In this document: positions 25,735 through 48,183 of the stretch, piece after piece
How the letters are laid out: every line of letters starts with the position of its first letter
Position numbering within the stretch: the stretch's first letter is position 1
From: Baylisascaris procyonis
Taxonomy: Eukaryota; Nematoda; Chromadorea; Rhabditida; Ascarididae
Assembly (NCBI GenBank): GCA_037389465.1
Contig: JAZARR010000074.1
Coordinates: 3,224,001-3,288,000 of the forward strand
Length of the DNA stretch: 64,000 bases
Direction: 5' to 3'
Notes under the pieces: generated by a model
Told to the model about the DNA's origin: nothing
Databases searched by the model: none
The model's input: the letters and a program-made list of their open reading frames with translations, nothing else
Made by a program: the position numbers and the translations under genes

Positions 25735-28333
25735 ATTGACGAGGCAGGTTTAGTAGCGTTTAATAGATGATTTCCACTTGGAAGTGGGATATCAGCAGCG
25801 AAAAAGGCTACGTCCCGTTGTTTTCACCCAGTGATTCAGCACATAACATAGCATTGATGATATAATTTTCCTCGTTAACACCAATGAAATTGCGTCAATA
25901 GGCTGACATCATGAATCTTTAGCGCCGACTACAGACATGCTTTCCGACGACAATTGCGTCTCATTCTGCCTGCGATGAAGAAGATTCATGTAGCGAGTCA
26001 AAACGGTGCTGTAAATACTGTTTCCTCGTGAGCTATGCATGCGCACAATCAGTGCCCCTGCAACGGAGGCATGGAATAGGCATTCGGCTACTTCACTAAG
26101 AGAAAAAATTCACTGCAAGATGCCGACAATTCATCGTTTCAATGCATCTCTTGGGTTTTTTTTTGGATTCTTCAGACGACTGACTACGAAATGCATGACG
26201 CATAGAGTGACACAATGATGCAGAATAAATTTAATTTATAATCATTTCTTTTGAAAACTGCTTCATTTAAAAGCAATAAAAGAATTAAATGCGTATCATG
26301 CCTTCCATGATAGATTTATTCAAGTTAGTGAAAATGCAGTTTAATTAATGTTGGAAATATGTCAAATAGGAAGTGTAACCAGAACTCTTTTTAACAAAAA
26401 AAAAACCTTTTCACAAATGGTTTGCTGTTGTTGTCGCTGAGTAACACCATCGAAGAATCCATGATGCACCACTCTCGTTGGTGATTTCTACCTTGGTTAG
26501 GAGGAACACTTTGCAACGAAGGAGCTGAGTATTGAAACGGCTTGCCCTTTGAAACGGAAAGTTTTTCTCGCAAAATATGGATAGGGGTGTTTTTTCCAAA
26601 GATCCGATGCAATTAACGTTGTTCGTTTATTCTTTTATTTCAACAGTATTCGGCTTCAATATGAAGTCGAGCTTTTTCGTGTATCAGTACATGAACTTCA
26701 TTAAATATATCAGAAACAAAGCGCCGTCTTTGTATTCATATTTCTAGAAATTTTAAATGCACAGCCGATTGATTGACCCCATTTAGACGCGCTGTTCAAT
26801 TCAGTTATTCGTTTGTGCCCTCAAAAGTACACTGTTTTTACTAATCTGAAAGCCCACCGAAAAAAAAATGCGGCAACCACTAATGCATCGAAATCGATTC
26901 ACGAGAAACAATGAGGCTTGAATTAACCCGCTTAAGTACTCGCCGAATTGAAATTGCGATATCGGACGAGAAGTAATGTAACCCATTGCTTTTATGAGCG
27001 TTTTGAAAATATTCCTAAGAAACGGTCAAATTTTTTCACAAATAGCATATTGTGTCACGTCAAATCAGTGTGGTTGTCCGCGCTAGAGTCACTTCGAACT
27101 AAGGTCAAATCAGTGTAGGCTACAATAACAAAATTCTGCGGATTTACTGCTTAGTGCATGAAAATAGCTTACAATGCGGTTGCTCATGACAAATCATGTC
27201 GTTAGCCTTCGCAAAATTCAATACAAACTATTTGGAAGCATCTATCGAGATTGATTGCGGAACAGAACCTCGAGAAATAGAAAAGTGGAAAAGCAGGCAA
27301 TAGTTTTTTAGTTGAGCGTTTTAGAAGAAAACATAAATAATGATAAAATAGAATGAAACGGAAAAGATGTTCAGCACTGGAAGGGTTTTGCGGCAAATTT
27401 CATTATTTTACTCACTCTTGCTTATGGTGAATCTACTTTTTCTTTCAGGATTAGACATCCTTCAAAATGGGGCAGAAATCGGACTAATACATACTTGAAA
27501 CTCCTTTGGCGCTGCAAGAATCATATTTACATAATGCTGCACTACGTCATACTATAGGTGCAGCGATATGAATTAATGAGTGGTTTCTCTTTTGCAACGA
27601 CTTTTGAATGAAGGCAATAGTAATTCGTGACGTTCAGTATAATAACTTTAGAGTTCTTGATATAAATAAGGCAGTGTTCACTTTAACTGGAGATCGCCTC
27701 AGACAGCAAAAAACGGAAAGCTGCGCAAAGGGATAATTTTTAAAGGAAAAAACAAACAATCATAATCGCTTTCCTACAAAGCACCGTTTTTGCCAATCTT
27801 TTTCATTCGCATTTTAATGAGAAATCCTTAGCACCTTTTATTGGCTGATAAATCAACAATCATCGAAGCAAAGTTATAGGAGATATGACGCTGGTAGAAC
27901 AAAGCTTCAAACCCTCTACGCAACTTAGTTTCCCTGATACTCTCATGAGCATATTTGGAATGCGAAAAAAAGTTCACCAAGATGTCACTTATACTGACGT
28001 TTAGAATGACCGGCACGATGTACCACATCACAGTTTCTTTCAATGGTTTCTTACTCAACAACAAATTCTTCGGCCATTCCAAACTTTGCCATCCCTCTTC
28101 TAGATGAAGTATTGGCGCACTAAGTGTTCTATATGCCGTACTGCTATGTGGATAATATCAGCGCACTTCAAAAAAGCTATTTTTTCCTGAAGCTGCTTTT
28201 AGAGAAAATAGAGTGGATCGTTCGAATATCTACCTCTACGACTTCATTGTGCTCGTGGTAGATAACTATAAAATGTGCGTAAAATGGTCATGTTTATAAA
28301 GATTTAGAAATATCCATTTTATCGACAACGACG
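25735..28333. other. Intergenic stretch between convergent genes
   Basis: Lies between the 3' ends of the srsx gene (+) and the GT92 gene (-). Only short frames are seen. The 13-base word GTCAAATCAGTGT occurs twice near 27060 and 27104. A - strand frame at 27828-28082 has no recognisable product. Confidence 0.35.
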
Positions 28334-38075
<9,742 letters not shown>

Positions 38076-38504
38076 TACTGGATGTATTGAAATACATGTT
38101 TAGCGAATAAATTATTAAAAGATTCCGAGACCGCTAGAAGCTTTACAACTTTAGGAATCTGAAGTCAGAAATATGGGTGTTACATCTTCCATGGGGATCC
38201 GAATAAGGTTTTAAAAGAATGCGTCAGGCGTGTCACTATGTTTGCTTTATTATTTGTTTCGATTAAGAATTACCCTCACATGAATGCCACAGAAAAGTAT
38301 GCATCTGAATGCTGCACCACATCATAGAAAATAATACATCTAGATCAATGCTTTTCTAAGGCATTTCTCCACAGCCTATACGAATAACTTTTTAATCTGT
38401 ACGCTAAAATTAGTATGCTCTGCTAAAATCTTACGGTTGTGCAATAATAGGTACGTTGCAGTTGTAAATTTGTTTCCGTTCAAAGTTACGATCTGCATAC
38501 TCAC

Positions 38505-38731
38505 CTGAAACATTCGATGATGCAACGATAAAATTGCCTCAAGATAAAAACATCGATCGACAACTTCTCTTTTTGCTTATCCGGCATCACACTATGTGAT
38601 TTTGTTCCAAATGCTTGACAATCCTGCAATATTTCATTTATACGGTATATTATCTTCCGCATATTCACTGTGTCAACGCAGCAACAGCGAGATGTCTGAA
38701 TGATTTCAAATCGTTCTTCAACACCAACCAT
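38505..38731 (-). other. Possible - strand exon upstream of GT92
   Basis: A 75-codon frame (MVGVEERFEIIQTSRCCC, NMRKIIYRINEILQDCQAF) ends at a strong donor, TTTCAG|GTGAGTATG, in phase 2. It cannot join GT92 exon 1 in frame, so it is either a 5' exon of another transcript or the remains of a neighbouring gene. The product is not recognised. Confidence 0.35.
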
Positions 38732-40519
38732 TGGGAAACTTGCTGTCTCCCTAATGGCCAGTTTTCATTCAATACATCTGCAGCTTGTCAAATGAGGCAC
38801 CATATATAATTTGATCAGTCTGAACGATTTTGGCTTTTCACTTTTTGGCGACAACCCGCTGAGAATCCACCAGCACGTGATTAAGTCATCAATCACATCT
38901 AGGTTTCCTGTTATCGCCCGTTATTCACAGGTCGAAACGACTGGAGAGCGGAAAACTGTGGATACATTCGAATGACTGAAACCATAGATGCCTCAAAATC
39001 GTTTCTGTTAAATCACCTATATAAGCACCTCAGCGATTTGGAATAAGATGCAGGCATTAGTGATCGATAAAAGTATGAATCTTAATTCAGTAGTTCTGTT
39101 ATTGCGGTTATTTTCAGCGACGACATAATAATGAACTCATGAGATGACCTCAATGAGATTCACTGTGCACACTGTTCGCGCATCCATTTAGCCGCCTACA
39201 TAATACGGAAGGAAATGAAATCCGTAACAATTTTTTTTTAAATGTTTGAAGCGAAAATACTACGTCTGATTTGATATGCGTATCATAACAGTTGCTTCTC
39301 TTTTGGCGAATGCAAACCGTTATCCCTATAGAGAGAGAGTGAAGCATTTCGCTTTTTGCAGCAGACACTGTATCAAATGAGGTGTTCGTGCTTTTCCACT
39401 TGCAATTATTTCTTACTTTATAAACAAACGTTTATAACAAGACTAAGCAGCAGATTCTGATTTCTTCGGTTGAAGTTGAAGTGATTTTGCAGAGGCGTGA
39501 ATGAGTTCACTTAGTACTAAAATTTTGCTCATATATAAGCAGAACTGGATTAGTAGTTATTCAATGGTAGAAAACATATTGGATGGATGTTTGAGAAAAA
39601 TTCCATAGAAAGTCTGCAGACGAAATGTGAGCCGAGGAACTGCCGATTTCTGCACAATCTTGAAAAGACGTGATGAATTCGGTTTTAATGGTTGAAGATA
39701 AAACCATTAATACCTGATGCATCCAGTTGATTTATGCATAAATGAAAGAGAATTGAGAGGGATTTAGTTCGTTCTTCTATCGAAATACTCACTTCAATAA
39801 AAATCTATAGGAGCCTCATTACTTAGTGAATACTGAATGCAGAAATCGTCGAAGTAGGACAATTCAACGCTACACGCTCAACGCTACAACTCTACTTTAA
39901 ATAGCGCTAAACTGCCTGTTGCACTGTTAATGCAGTTGAACTGAAAATGTATTCATTGTTTAATAATACGTCAGCATGAATTCTATTACGATTCAGCAAC
40001 AATGGAAAATTCATCGAACGCTATAGTCAATATATGAACGGAATGGAATCACATCTGACATGAACTCTTTTATCGTTGCATCAATCATCTAACAAGGTTA
40101 CGACATGAAGGAATAAATACCAAAAAAATTCGACTTCTCGATAACGATCATTGTTTTTATTCGCTTCCACCTCACATTTGCATGAAAAGTTCATATTTGA
40201 TGTGAAGATATTCGCACATCACATACATACAAACATACGAATGTAGTTTCATCCCTCCACGTATACAGATTGTGCTTTTTGGTTCGGTATTTTGACATGG
40301 AGATCAAAAATCATGGAAGAAGCGATTTCTTGTTCCTAATCTCATCAAATGCGATGCTAAATCTAGGATATTAAGTCGATGAGAGATTATGCTGATATAG
40401 ATTGAGTATTTTAATAGCGCAGATGCTAAAATGTTGCTTCACTTCTGCAATTTCAACCAATCTACGCTAAAAATTGGGCTTGGGTCCATGCTATTGTAAG
40501 GTAGACCAGTCGGCTATAG
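38732..40519. other. AT-rich stretch without recognised gene
   Basis: Short frames only. A stem-loop with arms of about 13 bp (one mismatch) lies at 39681-39715 (GGTTTTAATGGTT ... AACCATTAATACC). No coding or RNA gene can be supported. Confidence 0.3.
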
Positions 40520-40920
40520 ATCAAGCGGGAACAAGTCAAAGAAAGTCAAGAACATACAGGCAGATCGAACGATTGCCTAGTATGTGTCGTGAGGCTAGCC
40601 TGAGGCAGAATCGGGAGGTTACAAAAGGGATTGATGTGCTCATGTATCCATTCCAGCTTCTAGACTGCTCTTAAGGCCGAGTAAGCCTACATATGGCCAT
40701 GGGAGTGCGTGAGGAGATCGGCGAGAGCGTGAAGTTCACCGGGTGCGACTACGGGATCGTGCCGACGATCGAAGCCATCCTTATGAACGAATCCCTACTG
40801 GTTTGTCACCTTATTGTATAAGTGTGATAAACTGTTCACCCTCACGTATCTCTCGTCTCGCAGTTTACTCGACCGCACTCGACAGAAGATGCAGATCCTC
40901 AAGGAGACATGGACGACTAG
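40520..40920 (+). CDS. 3' end of an unrecognised gene in a GC-richer island
   Basis: Three short exons join in phase: 40520-40579 (SGNKSKKVKNIQADRTIA), 40686-40800 and 40864-40920. The middle exon reads MAMGVREEIGESVKFTGCDY then GIVPTIEAILMNESLL, and the last gives FTRPHSTEDADPQGDMDD and a stop, an acidic C-terminus typical of soluble proteins. The second intron is only 63 nt with a CTCGCAG acceptor. Base composition is visibly richer in G and C than either flank, and codon use looks selected. I do not recognise the family and found no 5' exons. The acceptor assumed for the middle exon (GAGTAAG) is weak, so the join to the first exon is less sure than the last intron. Confidence 0.5.
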
Positions 40921-43364
40921 AGAGCCAACGGGATCTGGCCCTTACATTATCCTCTATTTCCTTCTCTTACCTAAACTTAACGAACCCCTATGTCTCAGCG
41001 CTATTCGTTAACGCCTTAACATATCGATCACATTATCAACTGCTAAATTTTCTTTCTCTGTTGTCCATCCTCATATTCTAAATACTTCAAAGTCGGCGAT
41101 CATAAAGAGAAATTTAATGACGTTCGATGTTTTTCGATATGTCGATTATTTGAATATATTCATGAGAAATACAAGAGGAAGAACATTTGCAGTTACTAAT
41201 AAAAAATAGTGCTTTCACCGATGCAACTTTGTTAGTAATGGGCCACGAACTACTTTTCCTTTAACGATTTCCTTTTCGATTCGATTTAATGGAGAACGAA
41301 ATGAATAATTCTTATTACGGTAATAGGTAACTTAATTTAGAATATCGTTTTCAGAATCATATTTGAACGATATCGCCTCGTGGAAGTGAGCTAAGCAAAA
41401 AAACTTTGATGAGCTAAAATTATAAGCAAACAGCTGTTAAATCGATTGAATACCCCACAATCCTAAATTCACAGTTAATTTTTCACTGATTCTCGAAGCT
41501 CGAATAAGGTGGAACAGCAGAAGAGAAAACTTCTATTCTAACTGTGGCTACAGACTGAATAAAATGCACAGCTTTCAATTTGTGCGCTAGCGAAGAGAAT
41601 AAGAAAAAAAACAATAAAAAAGCAACTAAGTTGCTGCGAGCCGATATATAGCTCATTGTAAGCTTTAGACCATTAATTCATCTACTATGTTCAAAAAATC
41701 TTAGTATACGGTGATCATTGATTATCTACGGGGTACTGATAGAATTTACAGTAGGCTGATGCCTTCTTAAGTATTTGATGCATAAGGCTCACGGAAATGC
41801 GAGAAGTTTGATTGAATATGGACCATGATGCATTAAATCAACAAATAAAAGCGACTGAATCGTTTACGATGAAAAGAAAATTGGGAGAATTGGTGCAAAC
41901 GACAATATATAAAAAGATTATTTGAGCGAATAAATATAGGAAGAAAACGACAAAATTTTCTGATCCGAATGCACAAGGTGAACGTTTAATGCGAAGCGGG
42001 ATGAGGTAAGTGTTTCGACGAAGTGATCTATTATCGAAAAGAATGAGATGAAGGCATCTAGAGCATAAGAGAAGGCAAGATCATTTAAAATGAAAGCGCT
42101 CAGAAGTACGAACAAGGGCAAATGATATAAAATAAACGATGAACATGAGCGTTATCTCAATTCATTATTGTAGATCTGTCGTGCAGATGTGCACTATGGC
42201 GAGTTGCGTGTGTATTTTAGCGTATTTGCGAATGTCTCTCTGCCTGCTGGGCAGTTTCAACGCAAAAACCACCAACGGTGAAATAAGGAATTTCTAGGCA
42301 CAATACAAAACATAGCAGACAATTGTTTTCGTATTTTATGCTTAATTGTTAGCGCAGAAAATAGCTACAAGTTTTTGATGTTTTCATGATGTAGATGGCC
42401 ATGTTATCTATATTTGCAGTTTTTTTTTTCATTTGATCTATTAGGGCTTTATTTTACGTATTCTGCTGTTTTTTGATCCATGCAGGGGTCGGATTCGCAT
42501 ACGCATCGTCAATAACTTTATGCGTTAAAGGATCAATGGTTTTTTAATGACTTGGGCATCTTAGCAGCTGTATTTCCTGCTGTGCACACCATTCGTTAAT
42601 AATCCATAAAATGTAATGAAAAAATTTTTCAGTCAGTAGGAGTGTATGAGATTTGCCTTTCATTGAAATGCAACGCTCTTTACTATTTCATAAATTGCCT
42701 TATAAAACAATAAAAGTAAGCAAAATAAGAAACTATAGAGGTATCTGAAGAACGAAATAAATTATCAGATGATCAGCAAAGTGCACATTCTGCTTTACTT
42801 CTAGTTACACAGTTTTCATTTCGAGGAACAATTGTTGTTGAAAAACCAAATATTGAGTGTCCTGTTAAAGTCTGGGAAGATCAAGTGAAAGCGTTGCCCT
42901 CCTCCCCCCCCCCTCCTTCCCCCACATCACCACCTTTTTGTGCCTTTAATCTTGTCAAATGGTCGACATTTTCGAATATGTGAACCCATGTTAAACAGAG
43001 CAGTTCGAAGATCTTATGAAACCCTTTCTATGCGCTCAAATAAGCTGCCTCTTGGATGGGAATTTATCAAAACCGGTGCGAGCCAAGACAGCAGTAATCT
43101 CAATGAGAAACTTGCAAAAGTCGATTTTATAGGATTCCGAAGGAACTTTGTCTATTGCTAATAAAACTTCCTTTGAAAAAAACAAATTTTTTGGGAAGCA
43201 TGTGTGAAATGAACTGAACGCCAAAATTCTAAATGAATGTCAACTGGCAGGAGCAACAACGACAAAGAAAACGAGAAGCGACTAAGCAAGTACAATGGTT
43301 ACTTCAAGCCACTTGAATGGACAAAAAAGAAAATCAGCGTTTTCATTTAAATATAAAAGCGGTC
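40921..43364. other. AT-rich stretch, no gene seen
   Basis: No supported coding sequence. A polypyrimidine/poly-C run (CCTCCTCCCCCCCCC-type) lies near 42897-42924. Frames at 41918-42121 (-) and 42940-43161 (+) are short and unrecognised. Confidence 0.3.
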
Positions 43365-43414
43365 TTATTGCTCATAAAGCAACTCTGTGACCAGAGTGGC
43401 TTTGTGAGCAATAA
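43365..43414. repeat. 50-nt near-perfect inverted repeat (hairpin)
   Basis: The left arm TTATTGCTCATAAAGCAACT (then CTG) is followed by the loop TGAC and a right arm that is its reverse complement, apart from one G-T wobble and one mismatch over 23 positions. The tetraloop is too short for a typical microRNA precursor, so a transposon terminus, a cruciform or a structured RNA element are alternatives. Confidence 0.75.
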
Positions 43415-43743
43415 AAGAGATTATTCTAGAGCAAAGAATTTGTCAATTCGCTTGTGGCGCTGAACGGAAATAAATGCAACACTAGAAGAAATGCAGAATC
43501 GGATGTTGCCTATTACCCGTCGTTACATCAGCGAACGTTATGCGCTTTCGTAAGTAACCAACGATTTTTCAGCGTGGTTTAGAGTGCTTAGAACACCACC
43601 GAATCGAATGCGTGAAGCTTGCTAGAAACCACGAAAGATGTGTGATTAGTGGAAGAAACGCCAAAACATTTTGCAAATATACGCTAAGAGTAAACCGAGA
43701 GCGCGCTATATGATAAGCGCTTTAGATCTGTCGTGGTAATCCC

Positions 43744-45455
43744 TTGGTCATCGGTAACCGTCTGCAATGCAGAATGCTCGCAAATTATTTCTCAAATGAC
43801 GGTGCGCTACTGGTTTTTCCTGTACGATGCAATAAGCATCTAAATTTTGTGGATGTAAGCTCTGGTTCAGTTCTGAAGGCTGTTCATGACATTAGTAGCA
43901 AGGTTTCTTTCAAACTAGACGATATTCCATCAGTGTTTCAAAAACGCATCATAAAAGCAATCTGGTGTCCGTGTCCACTAGGTATGATTTTTCTGGTTCC
44001 CTCTCCTGGTCATATCTTTGCTCGCCTTGGAAATGCATTTCCTTTCCACTTTTGCTGAAGAAATCGCTCGTCACCTCAGTAAAAAGTTGTCGCTCTATGA
44101 AGCTAACCTCCTCCGTTTGTGAGGTTTTCGAATTAACCGTCAAAAACTTACCAGTGGATCATTTCACGCGAAACATCTTTCCGAACCTAGCCCAGTTCGC
44201 CCTTGTTCGTGGCCAGTTGACGATGTCGCAATTTGCTTAACGGTTAGACGAAAGTGTATTCGTTGAATGCGAAGGTTCAGATCGACCTTGTGTATATTGA
44301 CTATGCTGAAGCCCCTGAAGAACAAACTTTTCAAGTAACGATTGCAGATACTCACTCCTCTCTACGCTTAGTTTGTAGTGATGTTCCACACGAAAGTGTC
44401 TGGAGTTCTATTTTGTTCCTCGTATATATTAACGATGTTTCCGATGACCTTCTAAGTAGCACTAAGCTCTTTGCTGACGATCTCAAAACGCATAATCGAT
44501 TGCCTGATCCTGCCTAAGACTTGATGCACTTGCTAACTGGCCAAAATTAGGACAGTTGAAAGTTTTCCATGGAAAGTGTCAAAGGTTTCGTATGAGTTAT
44601 CGACAAAAATGTTTCTCAGACCACGACGTGTTCTTTTTACTACAGATGGTGTTCGCGACATTGGTGCTATGATCGACTCTAAACTTCACTGCAGATTGCA
44701 ATTTCACTCATACCGAAAAGTCGTCGAAAATTGCAAATTGCATTCTCCATATCTTACAGCACAGATGTTTTGAGCGTTACCAAAATGTCTCAATCGCATA
44801 TTGCCGACCGATTCTAGAATATTGCACTCCATATGGTCTCCTTATTTGATTTTTGATATAAGGTTGCTAGAGAATGTTTAGAAACGAGTCACGTATTTAT
44901 CGCATCCATATCAGCCAAATAATACTTCTAGACTAAAAGTCTTTAACCTGAAATCACACCTGAAATCAGTACAGTATGGCAGGCTCAACTTTGACTTAAT
45001 TGTCTATGAGAAAGATGTGTTCAATTTTTCCGACATCCCACTGTTAGAAATCTCTCCGTTTCCTCCTTCCCGTAACCGATGTGTGTATCGGTTCCAGGAG
45101 GCCAAAAATGATGCAACAAAAATAATTTTCTACACAGCTTCAAGTTTCATGTCGTCGGAGCCTAGAATCTGCTTCCCGCTGATACGGTTAGTGCACCCAT
45201 TCGGTCATGAATTATAAAATGCACATCTAAGTAATTTTCGCGTGAGAGTGTACCCACGGACCGTGAAAAAAGATGTAATTAAAGCTGCGCCTGAGTCGTT
45301 TCGATCATCAAACAATTGCTACTTTTACGTATTAAATGGTTATTCGCTTAATTGCGGCTTTGCGGCCGTCCTGTTCCTTCTTTTTTTTTTCATGCTCACA
45401 TATTTTCTTATGTTCTCCCACTTTGGGACGCCGGGATAAAATAAAATAAAATATG
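43744..45455 (+). pseudogene. Decayed non-LTR (CR1/Jockey-like) retrotransposon
   Basis: Reverse-transcriptase blocks appear in order but in different frames. Near 43850 there is SSGSVLKAVHDISSKVSFK (N-terminal RT block); near 43975-44140 SLSWSYLCSPWKCISF and LTSSVCEVFEL; near 44290 VYIDYAEA; near 44385-44490 VPHESVWSSILFLVYINDVS followed by KLFADDLK, the FADD catalytic box; near 44650 VRDIGAMIDSKLHC. Weak echoes of the C-terminal region follow to about 45440. The copy ends in an ATAAA-type repeat at 45435-45453, as expected for a non-LTR 3' tail. At least four frame changes and several stops show it is dead. The 5' end is unclear and may be truncated. Confidence 0.85.
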
Positions 45456-48183
45456 ACAATGTATTTCCATTTATTGATAAAAGCTGAGTTTTTGAATCTG
45501 CATTGGAAAGCGGAAGGAAGCTTTCAATAGTGTTCAATAAGTTGGTGGTTCTTTTCCTCAAAGTAGAAGAGAAATTTGAATGGAACTTTTATAGATGAAA
45601 TGATCACTATATTTCGGCTGTGCCGTAATAAGTAAAAAAAGCTTCATAAAAGCTTTAGAAAATCCAAAGAATAGAGTTTTTGGCAAAAGTTTTCCAGACT
45701 CACTTTTCGAAGTTATTAGATTTTAATCTAAAAGCTATATTCAGTGATGAAATGACTGGTCAATGACTTGTGACATGTTAAAGATGCAGGGCTACTTTTT
45801 CGTGACTTTTATTCTTTATTTATCTAAGTGCCACAAATTATCAACAATTACTGTTCAGCCATACGCAGTAAGAAAAGGGGATGGTGTGCTTTCGGAAACT
45901 TACTGAATCAGCTGGAAATGGCCTGGCCTAGAATAGAGAAAAAATGTTGCAAGCAGCCAATCGTCCACGTCAAATTTGTGTAACTTGTTGCCACTGTGTT
46001 GTATAGTAACTTTACCCTTGAGCAGAGTATTTCATACTGTATAATGAGCCTGGCTGCTTTCTTCCGGAGGAATTTCGAAAATCGGCTGTTAGCTCCGCTT
46101 CGAAACTTAATAGTATGTGGAAAGACCAATCTGGCTCGGTGGGGATTTTAAACTTGCGCAGGGCAGCCAAGCCCGGTTCGATATGGTCTAAACGGGAGTT
46201 TATTTGATGCCTAAAATCATTGGGTCGCTAGAGCTAAATATCTCATCAAAAGGTGCAAATTTGATGCAAACTTGACATTTGACAAACGTAACTGATAATT
46301 ATGAATGCACACTTTGCAGTAACGGTCGAGATTGCTTGTAAATCGTTAATAAGTAGTCTCATGCTACTCAAACTGCGCACGTCAACCAAAGTGTGCACGA
46401 TGCAGTCTACAGTACACCCTTAATTTGATGAGTGCAAAGCAAGTTTATTTAAAAAATCGATTAAGGGCTTACTGATCTTTCATTTCCGTTACCGCGATAA
46501 CTATGCAAGAGTAGAGTTTAAAAGGTTGCTTTATTTGCATCTCCTAAGATACTACATAATAATTAAGGGATTTAAGTACAATTAATTTTTCGAAGGGCGG
46601 AGATGAAATGGAACGTTTGTAAGAAAAGTTTAACGACCTACTCACTACGCTTGCCGCTCATCACAAACGAAGATGAGCTTAAAATGAAATGTGTTTTGCA
46701 TTCTTTGATAAGGTGCAATTTGCATAATTTTTTATGTTCTTCTTCATATTGATGGTTAGAGAGATATTGATGAATTTTGCAGAAATTTTTTTGCAAACTT
46801 CCAGCAATGAGAATGCAGGAGCAAAGTTTAAAAAATATTAATATACTCATCAATATTTGAGTTAAACAAAAAATTTTTTTTTGCGTTTCAGTAGCTACAA
46901 TGCTTTTTTTTTTAATCCGCTTTTAAATTCACTTAATGCGATAATCATTTGTGAATTATCCATCCGAGAGTTTTAATTTAGAAAAGAAAAAAAAACGATT
47001 TTATGAGGAGTTTTCCCATGCGTTAACAAGTTTTTTTTTAGAACTTTTTACTTATGGGCAGTGCACACAGCGTCGTTGTTGTGGAAGTGTTTATCACATT
47101 CACAAACGTTTATTGTACACAGGCTGTCTGTTTATTTGGGGAAAAAAGTGACCACTCACTCTTGCATGCTCACAACTGAAGTCGCTTTATGGGAGGATAA
47201 CCTCGGATAAAGCGATCATTTTATATTTATCTTTAAAAATCTCAGTAACCTCCTTATTTCCGTTGATGCGTTGCTTAAATTATCGTCGTCTTCTCTCAAT
47301 GATTCAACCTATTGCAATAATCAATAATTTCCATTTTCACTAACATCTCGGCATTTTTATTAATTTGCAAACTCAACGGTTTCTTTCAATCTGCCTGTGT
47401 TTCCGTCGAAAAATACTTTTTTTCCTTGCGAAATTATTTACTACACATGAGAGCTCTATACTAGGGTATGCTACTCAAAAAAGAGTATAATGATGTTGCA
47501 TGGTGTATCTGAACCTAAATTATTCGCTCAATTTTAAGGTATTTAAAGGAGATTTATATTGTGGAATCAAATGAAAATCGAATTAATTTAACGCTAACAA
47601 ATATTTCAAGAGAATTCATATTCTTCTCTTTGAATTAAACAATGTAATCATGTCGCTTTAATTTCGATTCGATTCTATTTAGAATCAGGTTGGTGTTGAG
47701 TTTGATGAGTTTCGTTGAATAATTCTCGACCACTTAGACTTGTTGTCAAATGTTCACAAACTCGAAATGAATCAATGATATCGCACAAATAAAAGTTTTC
47801 TTTTCAACGCATTTGTTATTTAATTATTGCTGCGAGTTTTTTGTCGAAGTGACAATCATATTCACGAAGATTTAAAATATTTGAAGAAACGATGCATTTC
47901 TATTCGAAAAGACTCCTACTCGCAAAAAGGACTCTTAAATTTCTTAGCTTCGTTTTTGATGGACTCTTTTTCAATGATAGGCATATTCCGAAAATTTTAT
48001 AGTGCTTTGAAACATTGAAGATTCATTGTGTTTCTCCCATGAAACACCCACCCACTCATTGAGCTATGCTCACTTCTTTACGCCATCGAATGCCATCTCC
48101 ATTTGCCGCTCTTATGCGCACCATTAATGTTACTACTAATAATTGCATTCATGTTTGGTTGTGACTATTTACTTAAATATTAG
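45456..48183. other. AT-rich stretch, no firm gene
   Basis: Short frames only: 45908-46129 (-), 46638-46853 (-), 46951-47151 (+) and 47827-48018 (+). Upstream exons of the membrane-protein gene at 48184-49928 probably lie here but could not be chosen. Confidence 0.3.
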
